DNA from: Serratia symbiotica
GTDB lineage: Bacteria; Pseudomonadota; Gammaproteobacteria; Enterobacterales; Enterobacteriaceae
NCBI GenBank assembly: GCA_024160085.1
Contig: JAMDYG010000002.1
Span: forward strand, 186,001-250,000
Direction: 5' to 3'
Length of the DNA: 64,000 bases
Shown here: piece after piece, positions 32,675 to 45,324 of the stretch
How the letters are laid out: every line of letters starts with the position of its first letter
Position numbering within the stretch: the first letter of the stretch is position 1
The notes under the pieces: model-generated
Database searches by the model: none
What the model was told of the DNA's origin: nothing
The model's input: the letters and a program-made list of their open reading frames with translations, nothing else
Position numbers and translations under genes: made by a program

Positions 32675-32695
32675 GTGATCTGTCGTGTGGGTCAC
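32675..32695 (+). promoter_or_regulatory. thrS translational operator hairpin
   Basis: GTGATC and GGGTCAC form a short stem whose loop presents CGT, the threonine anticodon, 22 bases before the thrS start. From memory of the E. coli thrS leader, ThrRS binds this tRNA-like hairpin to repress its own translation. The leader here from GTATTGCATGTGATCTGTCG onward is nearly the same. The ribosome binding site AAGGA follows at about 32706. Confidence 0.7.
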
Positions 32696-32716
32696 CACTG
32701 TAGATAAGGATTTTTA

Positions 32717-34645
32717 ATGCCTGTTATTTCGCTTCCCGACGGAAGTCAGCGTCATTTTGATTATCCCATTTCTCCGTTGGATGTTGCCCGTGATATCGGC
32801 CCTGGTTTGGCGAAAGCCTGTATCGCTGGCCGTGTCAATGGTGAGCTGGTTGACGCCTGTGATTTGATTAAATCCGATGCTCAGTTAGCGATCATCACCA
32901 TCAAGGATGCCGAGGGTATGGAAATCATGCGCCACTCTTGTGCACACCTGTTGGGACACGCCATTAAACAGTTGTGGCCGGACACTAAAATGGCCATCGG
33001 CCCGGTTATCGATAACGGTTTCTACTATGACGTTGACATCGAACGTACTTTGACGCAGGAAGATCTGGATTTGCTGGAAAAGCGGATGCATGCGCTAGCT
33101 GACAAAGACTACGATGTCATCAAGAAAAAGGTCAGTTGGCAAGAGGCGCGTAATATCTTTGCTGCACGTGGTGAAAGCTACAAAGTGGCGATTCTAGACG
33201 AGAACATCGGCCATTATGATCGTCCTGGCTTGTATCATCACGAAGAATATATCGACATGTGCCGTGGTCCACATGTGCCGAATATGCGTTTTTGCCATCA
33301 TTTTAAGCTACAAAAAATTTCTGGCGCATACTGGCGCGGCGACAGCAAAAATAAAATGTTGCAGCGTATCTACGGCACCGCTTGGGCGGATAAGAAGCAG
33401 TTTAACGCCTACCTGGAACGTTTGGAAAAAGCAGCCAAATACGATCATCGTAAGATCGGTAAACAGCTCGACCTGTATCATATGCAGGAAGAAGCACCTG
33501 GCATGGTGTTTTGGCACAACGATGGCTGGACCGTTTTCCGTGAATTGGAAGCTTTTGTGCGCATGAAGCTCAAAGAGTATCAGTATCAGGAAGTGAAAGG
33601 TCCGTTCATGATGGATCGTGTGCTATGGGAAAAAACAGGCCATTGGGAAAACTATAAAGATGCCATGTTCACCACCTCGTCGGAAAACCGCGAGTACTGT
33701 ATTAAGCCGATGAACTGCCCAGGCCATGTACAGATCTTCAACCAAGGTTTGAAGTCGTACCGTGATTTGCCGTTGCGCATAGGGGAGTTCGGCAGTTGCC
33801 ATCGTAACGAGACTTCGGGTTCTCTGCACGGTTTGATGCGTGTACGTGGCTTTACGCAAGATGACGCCCACATCTTTTGTACCGAAGAGCAGGTGCGTGC
33901 CGAAGTAAACGCATGCATTCGTATGGTCTATGATGTATATGCTACCTTTGGTTTCGACAAGATTGCGGTTAAGTTATCTACCAGACCTGAGAAGCGTATT
34001 GGCACGGATGATATGTGGACTCGTGCGGAAGAAGACCTGGCTGCTGCACTGACTGAAAACGGTATTCCACTTGAATATCAGCCGGGTGAGGGGGCCTTCT
34101 ACGGACCAAAAATTGAATTTACCCTGCATGATTGTTTGGATCGCGCATGGCAATGTGGTACCGTGCAGCTCGATTTCTTCTTACCTGGTAGTTTAGGTGC
34201 ATACTATGTTGGCGAAGACAACAATCGTGTCGTACCGGTAATGATTCACCGCGCCATATTAGGTTCCATGGAACGTTTCATCGGTATCCTTACTGAAGAA
34301 TACGCTGGATTCTACCCAACGTGGATAGCTCCGGTGCAGGTCGTGGTGATGAATATCACCGACAGCCAGTCCAATTATGTCCAGCAAGTGACTAAAAAAC
34401 TGCAAGATGCCGGTATTCGCGCTAAAGCAGACTTGAGAAATGAGAAGATAGGATTTAAAATCCGGGAGCATACATTACGTCGGGTTCCCTATATGTTGGT
34501 ATGCGGTGATAAAGAGGTCGAAGCAGGCAACGTTACCGTTCGTACCCGCCGTAGCAAAGACTTGGGAAGCCAAGACGTAAACGAAGTAGTAGACAAGCTG
34601 CTAAAAGAGATCCTTAGCCGTAGTCTTCATCAACTGGAGGAATAA
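32717..34645 (+). CDS. thrS: ThrS, threonyl-tRNA synthetase
   Basis: ThrS charges tRNA-Thr and edits mischarged serine. The 642 residues equal the E. coli length: a TGS domain (residues 1-61), an editing domain with [16 protein letters not shown], class II catalytic motifs with the zinc-binding cysteine in [30 protein letters not shown], and the C-terminal anticodon-binding domain ([20 protein letters not shown]). It is preceded by the anticodon-like operator and followed three bases later by infC. Intact. Confidence 0.98.
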   Translation: MPVISLPDGSQRHFDYPISPLDVARDIGPGLAKACIAGRVNGELVDACDLIKSDAQLAIITIKDAEGMEIMRHSCAHLLGHAIKQLWPDTKMAIGPVIDNGFYYDVDIERTLTQEDLDLLEKRMHALADKDYDVIKKKVSWQEARNIFAARGESYKVAILDENIGHYDRPGLYHHEEYIDMCRGPHVPNMRFCHHFKLQKISGAYWRGDSKNKMLQRIYGTAWADKKQFNAYLERLEKAAKYDHRKIGKQLDLYHMQEEAPGMVFWHNDGWTVFRELEAFVRMKLKEYQYQEVKGPFMMDRVLWEKTGHWENYKDAMFTTSSENREYCIKPMNCPGHVQIFNQGLKSYRDLPLRIGEFGSCHRNETSGSLHGLMRVRGFTQDDAHIFCTEEQVRAEVNACIRMVYDVYATFGFDKIAVKLSTRPEKRIGTDDMWTRAEEDLAAALTENGIPLEYQPGEGAFYGPKIEFTLHDCLDRAWQCGTVQLDFFLPGSLGAYYVGEDNNRVVPVMIHRAILGSMERFIGILTEEYAGFYPTWIAPVQVVVMNITDSQSNYVQQVTKKLQDAGIRAKADLRNEKIGFKIREHTLRRVPYMLVCGDKEVEAGNVTVRTRRSKDLGSQDVNEVVDKLLKEILSRSLHQLEE

Positions 34646-34648
34646 AGT

Positions 34649-35200
34649 ATTAAAGGCGGAAAACGAGTTCAACCGGCGCGGCCCAATCGCATTAACAGAG
34701 AGATTAGGGCGCAAGAAGTTCGCCTAACAGGCATCGATGGCGAGCAGATTGGTATTGTCAGTCTGAATGAAGCTCTTGAAAAATCCGGGGAAGTAGGCGT
34801 TGATTTAGTAGAAATCAGCCCAAATGCCGAACCGCCAGTTTGCCGGATCATGGATTACGGCAAATTCCTCTACGAGAAGAGCAAGTCGACTAAAGAACAG
34901 AAGAAGAAGCAAAAAGTTATTCAGGTTAAGGAAATCAAATTCCGTCCTGGTACTGATGATGGCGACTATCAGGTCAAACTACGCAACCTAGTTCGCTTTC
35001 TGGAAGATGGCGATAAAGCTAAAATCACTCTGCGTTTCCGTGGACGTGAAATGGCGCACCAACAGATCAGTATGGAAGTGCTTAACCGCGTCCGTAGAGA
35101 TCTATGTGAAGAAGCTGATCTGGCCGTTGTTGAATCCTTCCCGACGAAAATCGAAGGCCGTCAGATGATCATGGTGCTCGCACCGAAGAAGAAACAGTAA
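34649..35200 (+). CDS. infC: InfC, translation initiation factor IF-3 (ATT start)
   Basis: IF-3 binds the 30S subunit, prevents premature 50S joining and checks start codons. The start is the rare ATT at 34649, after GGAGG at 34637-34641. The sequence from there ([20 protein letters not shown]) aligns with IF-3, whereas the first ATG (34850) would lose a third of the protein. ATT is the conserved infC start and lets IF-3 limit its own synthesis. At 183 residues it has full length, with the helical linker [20 protein letters not shown] and the C-terminal domain ending [11 protein letters not shown]. Intact. Confidence 0.97.
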   Translation: MKGGKRVQPARPNRINREIRAQEVRLTGIDGEQIGIVSLNEALEKSGEVGVDLVEISPNAEPPVCRIMDYGKFLYEKSKSTKEQKKKQKVIQVKEIKFRPGTDDGDYQVKLRNLVRFLEDGDKAKITLRFRGREMAHQQISMEVLNRVRRDLCEEADLAVVESFPTKIEGRQMIMVLAPKKKQ

Positions 35201-35218
35201 GGCTTCCAAGTAATCGAA

Positions 35219-35246
35219 CCCGCACAGCGATTAGGCTGTGCGGGTT
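35219..35246 (+). terminator. hairpin after infC
   Basis: CCCGCACAGC pairs with GCTGTGCGGG (35219-35241 region) and TTTTAT follows. It lies between infC and rpmI. In E. coli this interval also takes part in the L20-binding regulation of rpmI-rplT, so the stem may be part of that control rather than a full stop. Confidence 0.7.
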
Positions 35247-35274
35247 TTATTCGCCTAACTGATTCGTTGTTTAA

Positions 35275-35496
<222 letters not shown>

Positions 35497-35520
35497 ATCA
35501 TCTTTTTGAATTTAGAATAA

Positions 35521-35895
<375 letters not shown>

Positions 35896-35902
35896 AAAAG
35901 TC

Positions 35903-35932
35903 AAAAGAGGGGGGCATACTCCTTCCTCTTTT
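35903..35932 (+). terminator. rplT terminator
   Basis: AAAAGAGG at 35903-35910 pairs with CCTCTTTT at 35925-35932, followed by ATTC, immediately after the rplT stop. Confidence 0.75.
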
Positions 35933-36018
35933 ATTCATCGTTTATAGCTACAAATATTGACTTTCATGGCCAATGACTATGGTACAGGTGGGTAATCATC
36001 GATAAGGTAACGCAATCC

Positions 36019-36102
36019 ATGTGCGTCGTTGTTTTTCGCTTCTTTTTTGATTTAGCGTCTGATTTTAGGAGGCTTGTGCATAAGAAAAGAAACGAAAATT
36101 AG
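36019..36102 (+). CDS. pheM: PheM-type leader peptide of pheST, stop shifted
   Basis: The E. coli pheST operon is attenuated through a 14-residue phenylalanine-rich leader ([14 protein letters not shown]). Here the ATG at 36019 opens MCVVVFRFFFDLASDF, with the run FRFFF kept, but relative to E. coli one base is missing just after it. The E. coli-type stop is therefore out of frame, and translation would run on to a TAG at 36100, giving 27 codons that cover the antiterminator arm. This should weaken or alter phenylalanine-dependent attenuation. The small ORF is a control element, not a functional protein. Confidence 0.72.
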   Translation: MCVVVFRFFFDLASDFRRLVHKKRNEN

Positions 36103-36110
36103 CGCCTAAG

Positions 36111-36137
36111 GCCTCCCATGTGGAGGCTTTTCTTTTT
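36111..36137 (+). terminator. pheST attenuator terminator
   Basis: GCCTCC (36111-36116) pairs with GGAGGC (36122-36127) around CATGT, followed by TTTTCTTTTTT. An alternative upstream arm AGGAGGC near 36067-36073 can pair with GCCTCC, giving the antiterminator. This is the classic attenuator layout before pheS. Confidence 0.85.
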
Positions 36138-36294
36138 TGGGGTGACATCTTCTTTGGCTGTTGAGCTGTAGCACTGTTCAAATCGGTTACTGACCGATTT
36201 GTCGCGAGTTAGCCCGCGAGCTACGACTTGAAAGTCTTTGAAGATAAACCAAAGGCGTATTCGAATAATCGATAACAATTAATTAGGTCCATAG

Positions 36295-37305
<1,011 letters not shown>

Positions 37306-37319
37306 GGCGGGAATATCAC

Positions 37320-39710
37320 ATGAAATTCAGTGAGCTCTGGTTGCGCGAGTGGGTAAACCCGGCCGTCAGCAGCAAAGCATTATCTGACCAAATCACCATG
37401 GCAGGCTTGGAAGTAGATGGGGTGGAACCAGTCGCTGGTTCCTTTCACGGCGTAATGGTGGGCGAAGTGGTCGAATGCTGCCAGCATCCAAACGCCGACA
37501 AACTGCGCGTCACCAAAGTCAACATTGGCGACGATCGCTTGCTAGATATCGTCTGCGGCGCACCAAACTGCCGTGCTGGCTTGAAAGTGGCAGTAGCTAC
37601 CATGGGTGCGACACTGCCGGGTGACTTCAAAATCAAGGCGACTAAACTGCGCGGCGAACTTTCAGAAGGTATGCTATGTTCGTTTTCAGAACTGGGTATT
37701 TCCGACGACCATGATGGCATCATCGAATTGCCACAAGATGCACCGATCGGTACCGATATCCGTGACTATCTGCAACTAAGTGACAACACCATCGAAATCA
37801 GCATCACGCCAAACCGCGCCGATTGCCTAGGTATTATTGGCATCGCGCGTGATGTCAGCGTGCTTAACCAAATGGCCTTTACCGAACCGGATGATATGAG
37901 CCCGGTTGTCGCTACCATTGACACTACGCTACCCATTCGTGTTGATGCATCTCAGGGGTGCCCGCGTTATCTCGGCCGTGTGGTAAAAGGCATCAACATC
38001 AAGGCTAGCAGCCCGTTGTGGATGCGTGAAAAACTGCGCCGCTGTGGCATTCGTTCCATTAATGCGGTGGTTAACATCACCAACTACGTGTTGCTGGAGC
38101 TTGGCCAGCCGATGCATGCCTTTGATCTGAATCGCATCGAAGGCGGCATCGTGGTGCGCATGGCCGAAGAAGGGGAGGCCTTGACGTTACTGGATGGTAA
38201 CGAAGTCAAATTGAATGCTGACACCTTAGTGATCGCCGATCATCATAAAGCGCTGGCGATGGGGGGGATCTTTGGCGGCGAGTATTCTGGGGTAAATGAT
38301 GAGACTCAGGACGTACTGCTGGAGTGTGCCTTCTTCAACCCGCTGTCGATCACTGGCCGTGCACGTCGCCAGGGTCTGCACACCAATGCTTCTCATCGCT
38401 ATGAGCGTGGCGTGGACCCCGCGATACAATACAAAGCGATGGAGCGTGCTACCCGCCTGCTGATTGACATTTGTGGTGGCAAGGCTGGCCCAGTGATTGA
38501 TGTCACTGATGAAAACGAACTGCCTAAGCGTGCGACTATTCAGTTGCACCGCAAGAAGCTGGACCGCCTGCTCGGCCATGTAGTGCCGAGCGAGCAGGTC
38601 AGCGATATTCTGCGTCGCCTTGGGTGCCAGGTTACCGATCAAGGAGACACCTGGTTGGTGGTTGCGCCAAGTTGGCGTTTCGACATGAAAATTGAAGAAG
38701 ATCTGGTTGAAGAAGTAGTACGTGTTTACGGCTACAACAACATCCCTTACGTGCCGGTGCGCGCCAATTTGGTGATGACTAAACATCCTGAGGCTGATCT
38801 GACACTGGAACGTGTAAAGACCCTGCTGGTTGATCACGGCTTTCAAGAAGCGATCACCTACAGCTTTGTCGATCCTAAAGTGCAGGCGTTACTGCACCCT
38901 GGCGAGGAAGCACTGATCCTTCCTATCCCAATCTCAGCTGACATGTCAGTGATGCGACTGTCGTTGTGGACTGGCCTGCTGTCTGCGGTGGTATATAACC
39001 AGAACCGCCAGCAAACTCGCCTGCGTTTGTTCGAAAGCGGCCTGCGCTTTGTGCCTGATACTTCGGCAAATTTAGGTATCCGCCAGGATGTCATGCTAGC
39101 TGGGGTAATCGCTGGCCATACCCACGACGAGCACTGGGATTTGGCGTGTAAGCCAATCGATTTTTATGATTTAAAAGGGGAACTGGAATCTGTCCTTGAG
39201 TTGACTGGTAAATTATCCGAAATTCAGTTTGTGGCGGTGGCCAATCCAGCGCTGCACCCAGGGCAAAGTGCGGCAATTTATTTACACGGTGAATGCGTAG
39301 GTTATATTGGTGTGGTTCATCCAGAACTGGAGCGCAAACTAGATCTTAATAGTCGCACTCTGGTGTTCGAATTGCAATGGGACAAGGTCGCAAGGCGTGC
39401 CATGCCTCAGGTGCGGGAAATCTCTCGCTTCCCGGCAAACCGCCGTGATATCGCTGTAGTGGTGTCTGAAAATGTAGCCGCAGAAGATATATTAGCAGAG
39501 TGTAAGAAAGTTGGCGCAAATCAGATAGTTGGCGTAAACTTATTTGATGTGTACCGTGGCAAAGGCGTAGCAGAGAGTCATAAGAGCCTGGCTATCAGTC
39601 TGATATTGCAGGACACAGCTTGTACACTTAAAGAAGAGGAGATAGCCGCTACCGTTGCAAAATGTGTAGAGGCTTTAAGACAGCGATTCCAAGCATCCTT
39701 GAGGGATTGA
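37320..39710 (+). CDS. pheT: PheT, phenylalanyl-tRNA synthetase beta chain
   Basis: The 796-residue beta subunit contributes tRNA binding and editing of mischarged tyrosine. It begins [20 protein letters not shown], contains the tRNA-binding (EMAP-like) domain at residues 39-148, the B3/B4 editing domain ([16 protein letters not shown] before it), the B5 domain and an FDX-ACB-type C-terminal domain ([14 protein letters not shown]). ihfA follows after four bases. Intact. Confidence 0.97.
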   Translation: MKFSELWLREWVNPAVSSKALSDQITMAGLEVDGVEPVAGSFHGVMVGEVVECCQHPNADKLRVTKVNIGDDRLLDIVCGAPNCRAGLKVAVATMGATLPGDFKIKATKLRGELSEGMLCSFSELGISDDHDGIIELPQDAPIGTDIRDYLQLSDNTIEISITPNRADCLGIIGIARDVSVLNQMAFTEPDDMSPVVATIDTTLPIRVDASQGCPRYLGRVVKGINIKASSPLWMREKLRRCGIRSINAVVNITNYVLLELGQPMHAFDLNRIEGGIVVRMAEEGEALTLLDGNEVKLNADTLVIADHHKALAMGGIFGGEYSGVNDETQDVLLECAFFNPLSITGRARRQGLHTNASHRYERGVDPAIQYKAMERATRLLIDICGGKAGPVIDVTDENELPKRATIQLHRKKLDRLLGHVVPSEQVSDILRRLGCQVTDQGDTWLVVAPSWRFDMKIEEDLVEEVVRVYGYNNIPYVPVRANLVMTKHPEADLTLERVKTLLVDHGFQEAITYSFVDPKVQALLHPGEEALILPIPISADMSVMRLSLWTGLLSAVVYNQNRQQTRLRLFESGLRFVPDTSANLGIRQDVMLAGVIAGHTHDEHWDLACKPIDFYDLKGELESVLELTGKLSEIQFVAVANPALHPGQSAAIYLHGECVGYIGVVHPELERKLDLNSRTLVFELQWDKVARRAMPQVREISRFPANRRDIAVVVSENVAAEDILAECKKVGANQIVGVNLFDVYRGKGVAESHKSLAISLILQDTACTLKEEEIAATVAKCVEALRQRFQASLRD

Positions 39711-39714
39711 ATCT

Positions 39715-40011
39715 ATGGCGCTTACTAAAGCTGAAATGTCAGAATACCTGTTTGAAAAGCTTGGGCTTAGCAAACGGGATGCTAAAGATCTGGTAGAACT
39801 GTTTTTTGAAGAGGTTCGCCGGGCTCTTGAGAGCGGTGAACAGGTGAAATTGTCAGGTTTTGGCAACTTTGATCTGCGTGACAAGAACCAACGTCCGGGG
39901 CGTAACCCCAAGACCGGCGAAGACATTCCGATCACGGCGCGTCGCGTGGTCACCTTCCGTTCGGGTCAGAAGCTGAAAAGTCGGGTTGAGAATGCCATCC
40001 CTAAAGAGTAG
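39715..40011 (+). CDS. ihfA: IhfA, integration host factor alpha subunit
   Basis: IHF alpha pairs with IHF beta to bend DNA sharply at specific sites. The 98 residues start [20 protein letters not shown] and include the minor-groove-inserting arm with [20 protein letters not shown], including the intercalating proline. It is cotranscribed with pheST and followed by a terminator. In E. coli btuCED and nlpC follow; here an arn operon does. Intact. Confidence 0.97.
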   Translation: MALTKAEMSEYLFEKLGLSKRDAKDLVELFFEEVRRALESGEQVKLSGFGNFDLRDKNQRPGRNPKTGEDIPITARRVVTFRSGQKLKSRVENAIPKE

Positions 40012-40028
40012 GTGATATGAAAAAACCT

Positions 40029-40053
40029 AAAAGGCTGCTTTTGCGGCCTTTTT
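40029..40053 (+). terminator. pheST-ihfA terminator
   Basis: AAGGC-TGC pairs with GCGGCCTT around TTTT, followed by TTTTTC, 18 bases after the ihfA stop. Confidence 0.85.
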
Positions 40054-40054
40054 C

Positions 40055-40365
40055 ATCGCCAACCACAACAGGCCAGGATTATTTTTCATCTATTTCTCTT
40101 GAAAACTATTGATGGCGTGCTGGGCCGTCTTTGTTGCAAAGAGAACAAGTAAATAGTTATTAATGACTAAGATGAATTATTTTTATTATCAAGTTTAAAT
40201 AGAAGGTGACGGTTCCTTCTGCCAGAGAATCTAACTGATAACAATTTGCATTTTAAGGTTGAGTTCATAGCCCATAGGTAACGATTTTCTCTGGCGTCTA
40301 ATATCAGTTAAATAAAAGAGATATACAGTGTCACCAAAAGAAGCTCGATACGTCTGGGGTTAACT
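40055..40365. other. AT-rich region upstream of the arn operon
   Basis: About 310 bases with no ORF or recognisable remnant of btuC or btuD. It should contain the former arn promoter. I could not point to a clean PmrA or PhoP box. Confidence 0.4.
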
Positions 40366-41507
40366 ATAGATCAATTTTTGCCCTTCTTGCGTCCCGCGAT
40401 CAGCGATGAAGAAATCGCGGCAGTAGAAAAGGTGCTGCGTTCTGGTTGGATCACCACAGAGCCGCAAAATCAGATGCTGGACAGTGAGTTCTATTCTACC
40501 TTCGGATGTAAGAGCATGCGACTGCCGTCTGTTCCGCTACTACGGGAATGCATATCACCTTGATGGCACTGGACGTCAGGCCAGGCGATGAAGCTATTAC
40601 CCCCTCGCAAACCTAGGTTTCCACCCTTAATATGATCGAATTACTCGGTGCTACGCCGGTTATGATTGATGTTGAACGTGAAACGCTGATGGTCAACGCT
40701 GACGATGTTGAAGCTGCTATCATGGCAACAACTAAAGCTATCATCCCGGTACACTTATGCTGGTACACCATTACAGATGGATGCGCTGCCTGCTGTAGCG
40801 CAACGCCATAATCTCCCGTTAATCGAATAGATGCGCCCATGCGGTAGGTGCTCGTTACAACGGTGAGCCGGTTGGGGAGCGCGGTACGGCAATTTTTTCT
40901 TTTCATGCGATCAAGAACCTGACCTGTGCTGAGGTGGGAGTTGATCACCACCGATGACGATACACTGGCGTATCATCTGCGCTGCCTGAAGTTCCATGGT
41001 CTGGATGTGGACGCCTTTGACCGCCAGCAATTGGGGCGTCGGCCACAGGCTGAAGTGGTAGAGCCGGGCTATAAATACAATCTTTCCGATGTTCATGCAG
41101 CGATATCCGTGGTATAGTTGGCGTGTTTGCCTCAGTTGAATACTCGCCGGAGCAGATGCTGGCGAAACGTTACTTGCAAGCGCTTGTAAGGTTCACCGTT
41201 CTTGCCTCTGGGATTACCGGCCTACCAGCACGATCACGCTTGGCACATGTTTATGGTACGTGTCGACGTTGTTGAGCACTGTGGTATTTATTGACAGCGT
41301 TCTCCTATTGGAGCGCCTAAAAGCCGTGGGGATTAACACTGGCCTGCATTTCTGCACTGCGCGCACATACCCAGAAGTATTATCGTGAGCGTTAATGGAA
41401 TTCAGCGCGTTTGTGCACTTTACTATTATTCCCTAGTATGACCGATGCTGATCGCGTGGTCAAAGCCTTATTTTCTGTTGTGGAGCTATTACATGTCTTG
41501 TGTTAAA
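40366..41507 (+). pseudogene. arnB: ArnB, UDP-L-Ara4O aminotransferase, broken and without start codon
   Basis: ArnB transfers an amino group from glutamate to make UDP-L-Ara4N for lipid A. The expected start MDQFLPF reads ATA GAT CAA at 40366, so the ATG is lost. Readable pieces include [37 protein letters not shown], the PLP-lysine region IFSFHAIKN and [20 protein letters not shown] followed by [14 protein letters not shown]. At least four frameshifts (about 40520, 40760, 40930, 41110) and stops disrupt it. It heads the arnBCADTEF operon. Confidence 0.93.
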
Positions 41508-42440
41508 CCAATAAAAAAGTGTCGGTAATTATACCAGTATATAACGAGCAGAAAAGTTTGCCTGCTTTGCTTGAACGTACTACTTCCGCCTGTAAGCAAT
41601 TAATGCAACCCCATGAAATCATCCTGGTTGAAGATGGTAGCAGCGATGGCTCTGCCGAGATACTGACTGCTGCTGCGCAACATCCGGAAAGCCAGGTGAT
41701 TGCCGTACTGTTGAATCGCAACTACGGCCAACACTCAGCAATCATAGCCGGTTTCAACCAAGTGACTGGCGATCTGATCATCACGTTTGATGCTGATCTA
41801 CAAAACCCGCCAAAAGATACCCACGGCTGGTCAGCGTAGCGGAGGAAGGGTATAACGTAGTGGGCACGGTGCGCGCCAATCGTCAGGACTCATGGTTCCG
41901 TAAAAGCGCATCACGTGTCATCAACATGATGGATTCAGCGTGCCACCGGCAAATCGATGGGTGACTATAGCTGCATGCTGCGAGTCTATCGCCGTCATAT
42001 CATTGGTGCAATGCCGCACTGCCATGAACGCAGCACCTTTATTCCTATCCTGGTAAACACCTTCGCCAGACGCACTACTGAAATTGACGTACGCCATGCT
42101 GAATATGAGTTTGGCGATTCTAAATACAGCCTGATGAAGCTGATTAACCTGGTGTATGATTTAGTTACCTGATTGACGACTACACCGCTGCGTTTGCTCA
42201 GCGTTGTAGGTAATGTAGTGGCGCTTTCTGGTTTTGTACTAGGCACTGGTGCTGATAGCGTTGCGTCTGTTGCTGGGTCCTGAATGGGTGGCGGGTGGGG
42301 GTGTTCATCCTGTTTGCGGTATGGGGCTGTTTGGTGAATACATTGGCCGTATCTATACCGATGTGCGCGTTCGTCCGTGTTATTTCGTTCAGAAAGTGGT
42401 TGGTGAACAGCAGATCCGCAAAATTCAGGAAGAAGAATGA
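41493..42440 (+). pseudogene. arnC: ArnC, undecaprenyl-phosphate Ara4FN transferase, broken
   Basis: ArnC moves 4-deoxy-4-formamido-arabinose onto undecaprenyl phosphate. A base is missing after MSCVKPIKK (about 41520), so the frame of [20 protein letters not shown] is out of phase with the start. Pieces with [46 protein letters not shown] and [17 protein letters not shown] follow, with shifts near 41815 and 41935, a stop after VYDLVT (about 42172), and a loss of about 20 residues in the C-terminal membrane part. It overlaps arnA. Confidence 0.92.
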
Positions 42441-44423
42441 TGAAAGCTATTGTCTTTGCTTACCATGATATCGGTTGTGCAGGTTTGTAAGTGTTGACTG
42501 AAGTTGGTTATGATTTACGGGCTGTATTCACGCATACCTACGATTCTGGTGAGAACAATTTCTTTTCCTCCGTTGCGTATCTTGGTGCCGAGTTGGAACT
42601 ACCGGTTTATGCACCGGAAGATGTGAACCATCCACTGCGGGTTGATCGCATTAGTCAGTTGCAACCAGATGTGATTTTATCTTTTTATTACCGTAATTTG
42701 CTAAGCGATGAGATCCTGTCTTTGGCACCTCAGGGTGGTTTTAACCTGCATGGTTCACTACTGCCAAGTTATCGTGTGGCCATGCGCCTATAAACTGGGT
42801 ATTGTTGAATGGTAAATGGTAAATGGTAAATGGTGAATGGTGAAAGCGAAACTGATGCTACGTTGCATAAAATAGTCAAGCGTCCCAATGCTGGCGATAT
42901 ACTCGGTCAACGCAAAGTGGCGATTGCCGCAGACAACACGGCCCTTACGTTGCAAGAGCTGATGAAATAGGAATTGCCAAAGTTGAAAAACGGCACAGCC
43001 ACCTTCACAGCCCAAAACGAAGCTGAAGCCAGCTATTTTGGGCGACTACGCACTGCCGCTGACGGCGAGATCCTGTGGCACAAATCTGCTCAGGAAATCA
43101 ATAATCTGGTGCGTGCGGTCACCGAACCCTACCCAGGCGCGTTCAGTTACATCGGCCAGCACAAGCTAATCATTTGGCGCTCTCTCGTGATGGACATTCA
43201 GCATAATAAATAACCTGGTACGGCGCTGAGTGCTTCTCCATTGACTATCTCCCGTGGTAAAGGGCGCGTTGGAAATCGTCGCTAGTCAGAACGAAAACAG
43301 CCTTTACATACAGGGTAGTCGGTTAGCGGATGAAATGGGCATTGTCACTGATATGCGCCTGGCTGCCAAGCCATAAATACAGTGATGGAACGCCGTACCT
43401 GCGTATTGATCCTAGGGGTTAACGGCTTTATCGGCAACCACCTGACTGAACACCTGCTGTGTGATGATTGTTACGATATCTATGGCTTGGACATCGGCTC
43501 CGACGCCATCAGCCGCTTCCTCAATAACCTACGTTTCAACTTTGTAGAAGGGGATATCGGCATTCACTCGGAGTGGATTGAGTACCATATCAAGAAATAT
43601 GACATTGTACTGCCGCTAATGACGATCGCCACGCCGATAGAATACACCCGCAACCCACTACGTGTATTCAAGCTGGATTTTGAAGAAAACCTGAAAATCG
43701 TCCGCGACTGCGTGAAATATAACAAGCGCATCATCTTCCCGTCCACCTCTGAGGTGTGCGGCATGTGCGATGACAAATAATTTGACGAAGACCACTCAAG
43801 CTTGATCATTGGGCCGATCAATAAACAACGTTGGATCTATTCGGTATCTAAGCAATTATTAGATCGGGTCATCTTGGGCTTACGGAAGCAAGGAATGGCT
43901 GAGATTCACTCTGTTCCGGCCGCGTTTGTACAGCCTGGATGCCGCGCGTATCGGTTTTTCACGCGCTATTACCCAACTGATCCTCACAACCTGATGGAAG
44001 GCTCGCCAATTCAGCTGATGGATGGTGGGGCGTAAAAGCACTGTTTCACTGATATTAATGACGGCATTTAAGCGTTATTTCGCATAATTGAAAATCATGA
44101 TGACTTGTGCGATGGCCAGATCATCAATATCGGCAACCCGACCAATGAAGCGAGCATCCGTGAACTGGCGGAAATGCTGCTGGATAGCTTCAACCGCCAT
44201 CTGCTACGTGATCATTTTCCGCCGTTCGCCGGTTTCAAAGATATTGAAAGCAGTAGCTACTACGGCAAAGGTTATCAGGACATTGAATACCGCTCGCCGA
44301 GCATCAAAAATGCTTAGCGTCTGCTGGACTGGCAGGCAGCCAACAATTGAAATGAAATAAACCATTACACATACGTTGGATTACTTCTTGCGCTCCACCA
44401 TTCAAGAGGGCAACGATGCATGA
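42440..44423 (+). pseudogene. arnA: ArnA, bifunctional formyltransferase/decarboxylase, broken
   Basis: ArnA oxidatively decarboxylates UDP-glucuronate and formylates UDP-Ara4N. The formyltransferase part (MKAIVFAYHDIGCAGL, stop, then a clean run to [12 protein letters not shown]) meets a 7-base repeat expansion at 42808-42842 that shifts the frame. The rest includes [15 protein letters not shown]. The decarboxylase part starts [20 protein letters not shown] and contains [10 protein letters not shown] (normally STSEVYG; the catalytic Tyr is elsewhere in [11 protein letters not shown]), with stops at about 43779 and 44034. The end TLDYFLRSTIQEGNDA overlaps arnD. Confidence 0.93.
42808..42842 (+). 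repeat. five tandem 7-base repeats inside arnA
   Basis: AATGGTA three times, then AATGGTG twice, with no gap. Other ArnA proteins read VLVNGE here, which needs a single copy (AATGGTG = NG and onward). Four extra copies add 28 bases, which shifts the frame by one. Confidence 0.9.
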
Positions 44424-45324
44424 AGAAAGTCGGTCTACGGGTTGACGTCAATACCTTCAGCGGCACCTGAAAGGGGGTGCCGCTGCTGCTGGATCTGTTT
44501 GAGCAGTATCATATACATGCCAGTTTCTTCTTCAGCGTTGGACCGGACAATATGGGGCGTCATCTTTGGCGCCTTTTACGTCCGAAGTTACCGTGGAAAA
44601 TGCTGCTTTCGAACGCCGCTGCATTGTATAGCTGGGATATTCTTTTGGCTGGTACCGCCTGGACTAGGCGCAATATCTCACGTGCGTTAGGGCCATTGAT
44701 CAAACGCACCGCTGAAGCTGATCATGAAGTGGGGCTGCATGCCTGGGATCATCAAGTTTGGCAAGCTAATGCTGGTCGTTGGTCTGAAGCCCAGCTGACA
44801 TAACAGATCCAACTGGGCGTTGATGCTTTGAGCACTAGCACCAAACAGCTGGTGAAATGTTCCGCCATGGCGGGATGGCGATCTGATAAATGGGTACTGG
44901 AGATAAAAAAGCTCTTCGGTTTCCACTATAACAGCGATTGTCGAGGTACTCACCAATTTAGGCCGGTACTGAGCAATAACCTACTGGGTACGGTGCAAAT
45001 TCCTGTCATGCTGCCCACTTTTGATGAAGTGATTGGTAGCGAAGTCAGTATGGCTGGCTTTAACGACTACATCCTGAAGGAGATCGAAAATGATCGCGGC
45101 GTGCTGTGGTATATACCATTCATACCGAAGTGGAAGGGATGGCGCTGGCGGCGATGTTTGAACAGTTATTGTAGCGGGCGCAGCAGCAGGGCATTAAATT
45201 CTGTCCGCTGAGCGAGATGCTGCCACAAGATTTGGCATCATTGCCATTGGGACATATTACGCGTACTTTTTTCCCTGGCCGCAAAGGTTGGTTGGGATGT
45301 CAAACCGAAGTGAAGAAAGATTGA
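44420..45324 (+). pseudogene. arnD: ArnD, deformylase, broken
   Basis: ArnD is a polysaccharide-deacetylase-fold enzyme that removes the formyl group from undecaprenyl-P-Ara4FN. It reads MKKVGLRVDVNTFSGT then a TGA at codon 17, then a long open stretch with [31 protein letters not shown] and the metal-site segment [17 protein letters not shown], a stop after SEAQLT, and [14 protein letters not shown] and [16 protein letters not shown] shift near 45120 precedes the C-terminus, which ends [13 protein letters not shown]. Several long open segments suggest relatively recent inactivation. Confidence 0.92.

Noticed and set aside
38226-38846. 206-codon ORF on the minus strand inside pheT
   Set aside because: It lies entirely antisense to the intact, conserved pheT and has no family similarity; a by-product of codon composition.
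40055-40365. btuC/btuD remnant between ihfA and arnB
   Set aside because: Expected by E. coli gene order, but no matching peptide was found in any frame.
42808-42842. possible CRISPR-like repeat
   Set aside because: Direct 7-base tandem repeats with no spacers, inside a pseudogene; not a CRISPR array. No CRISPR was seen anywhere in the window.
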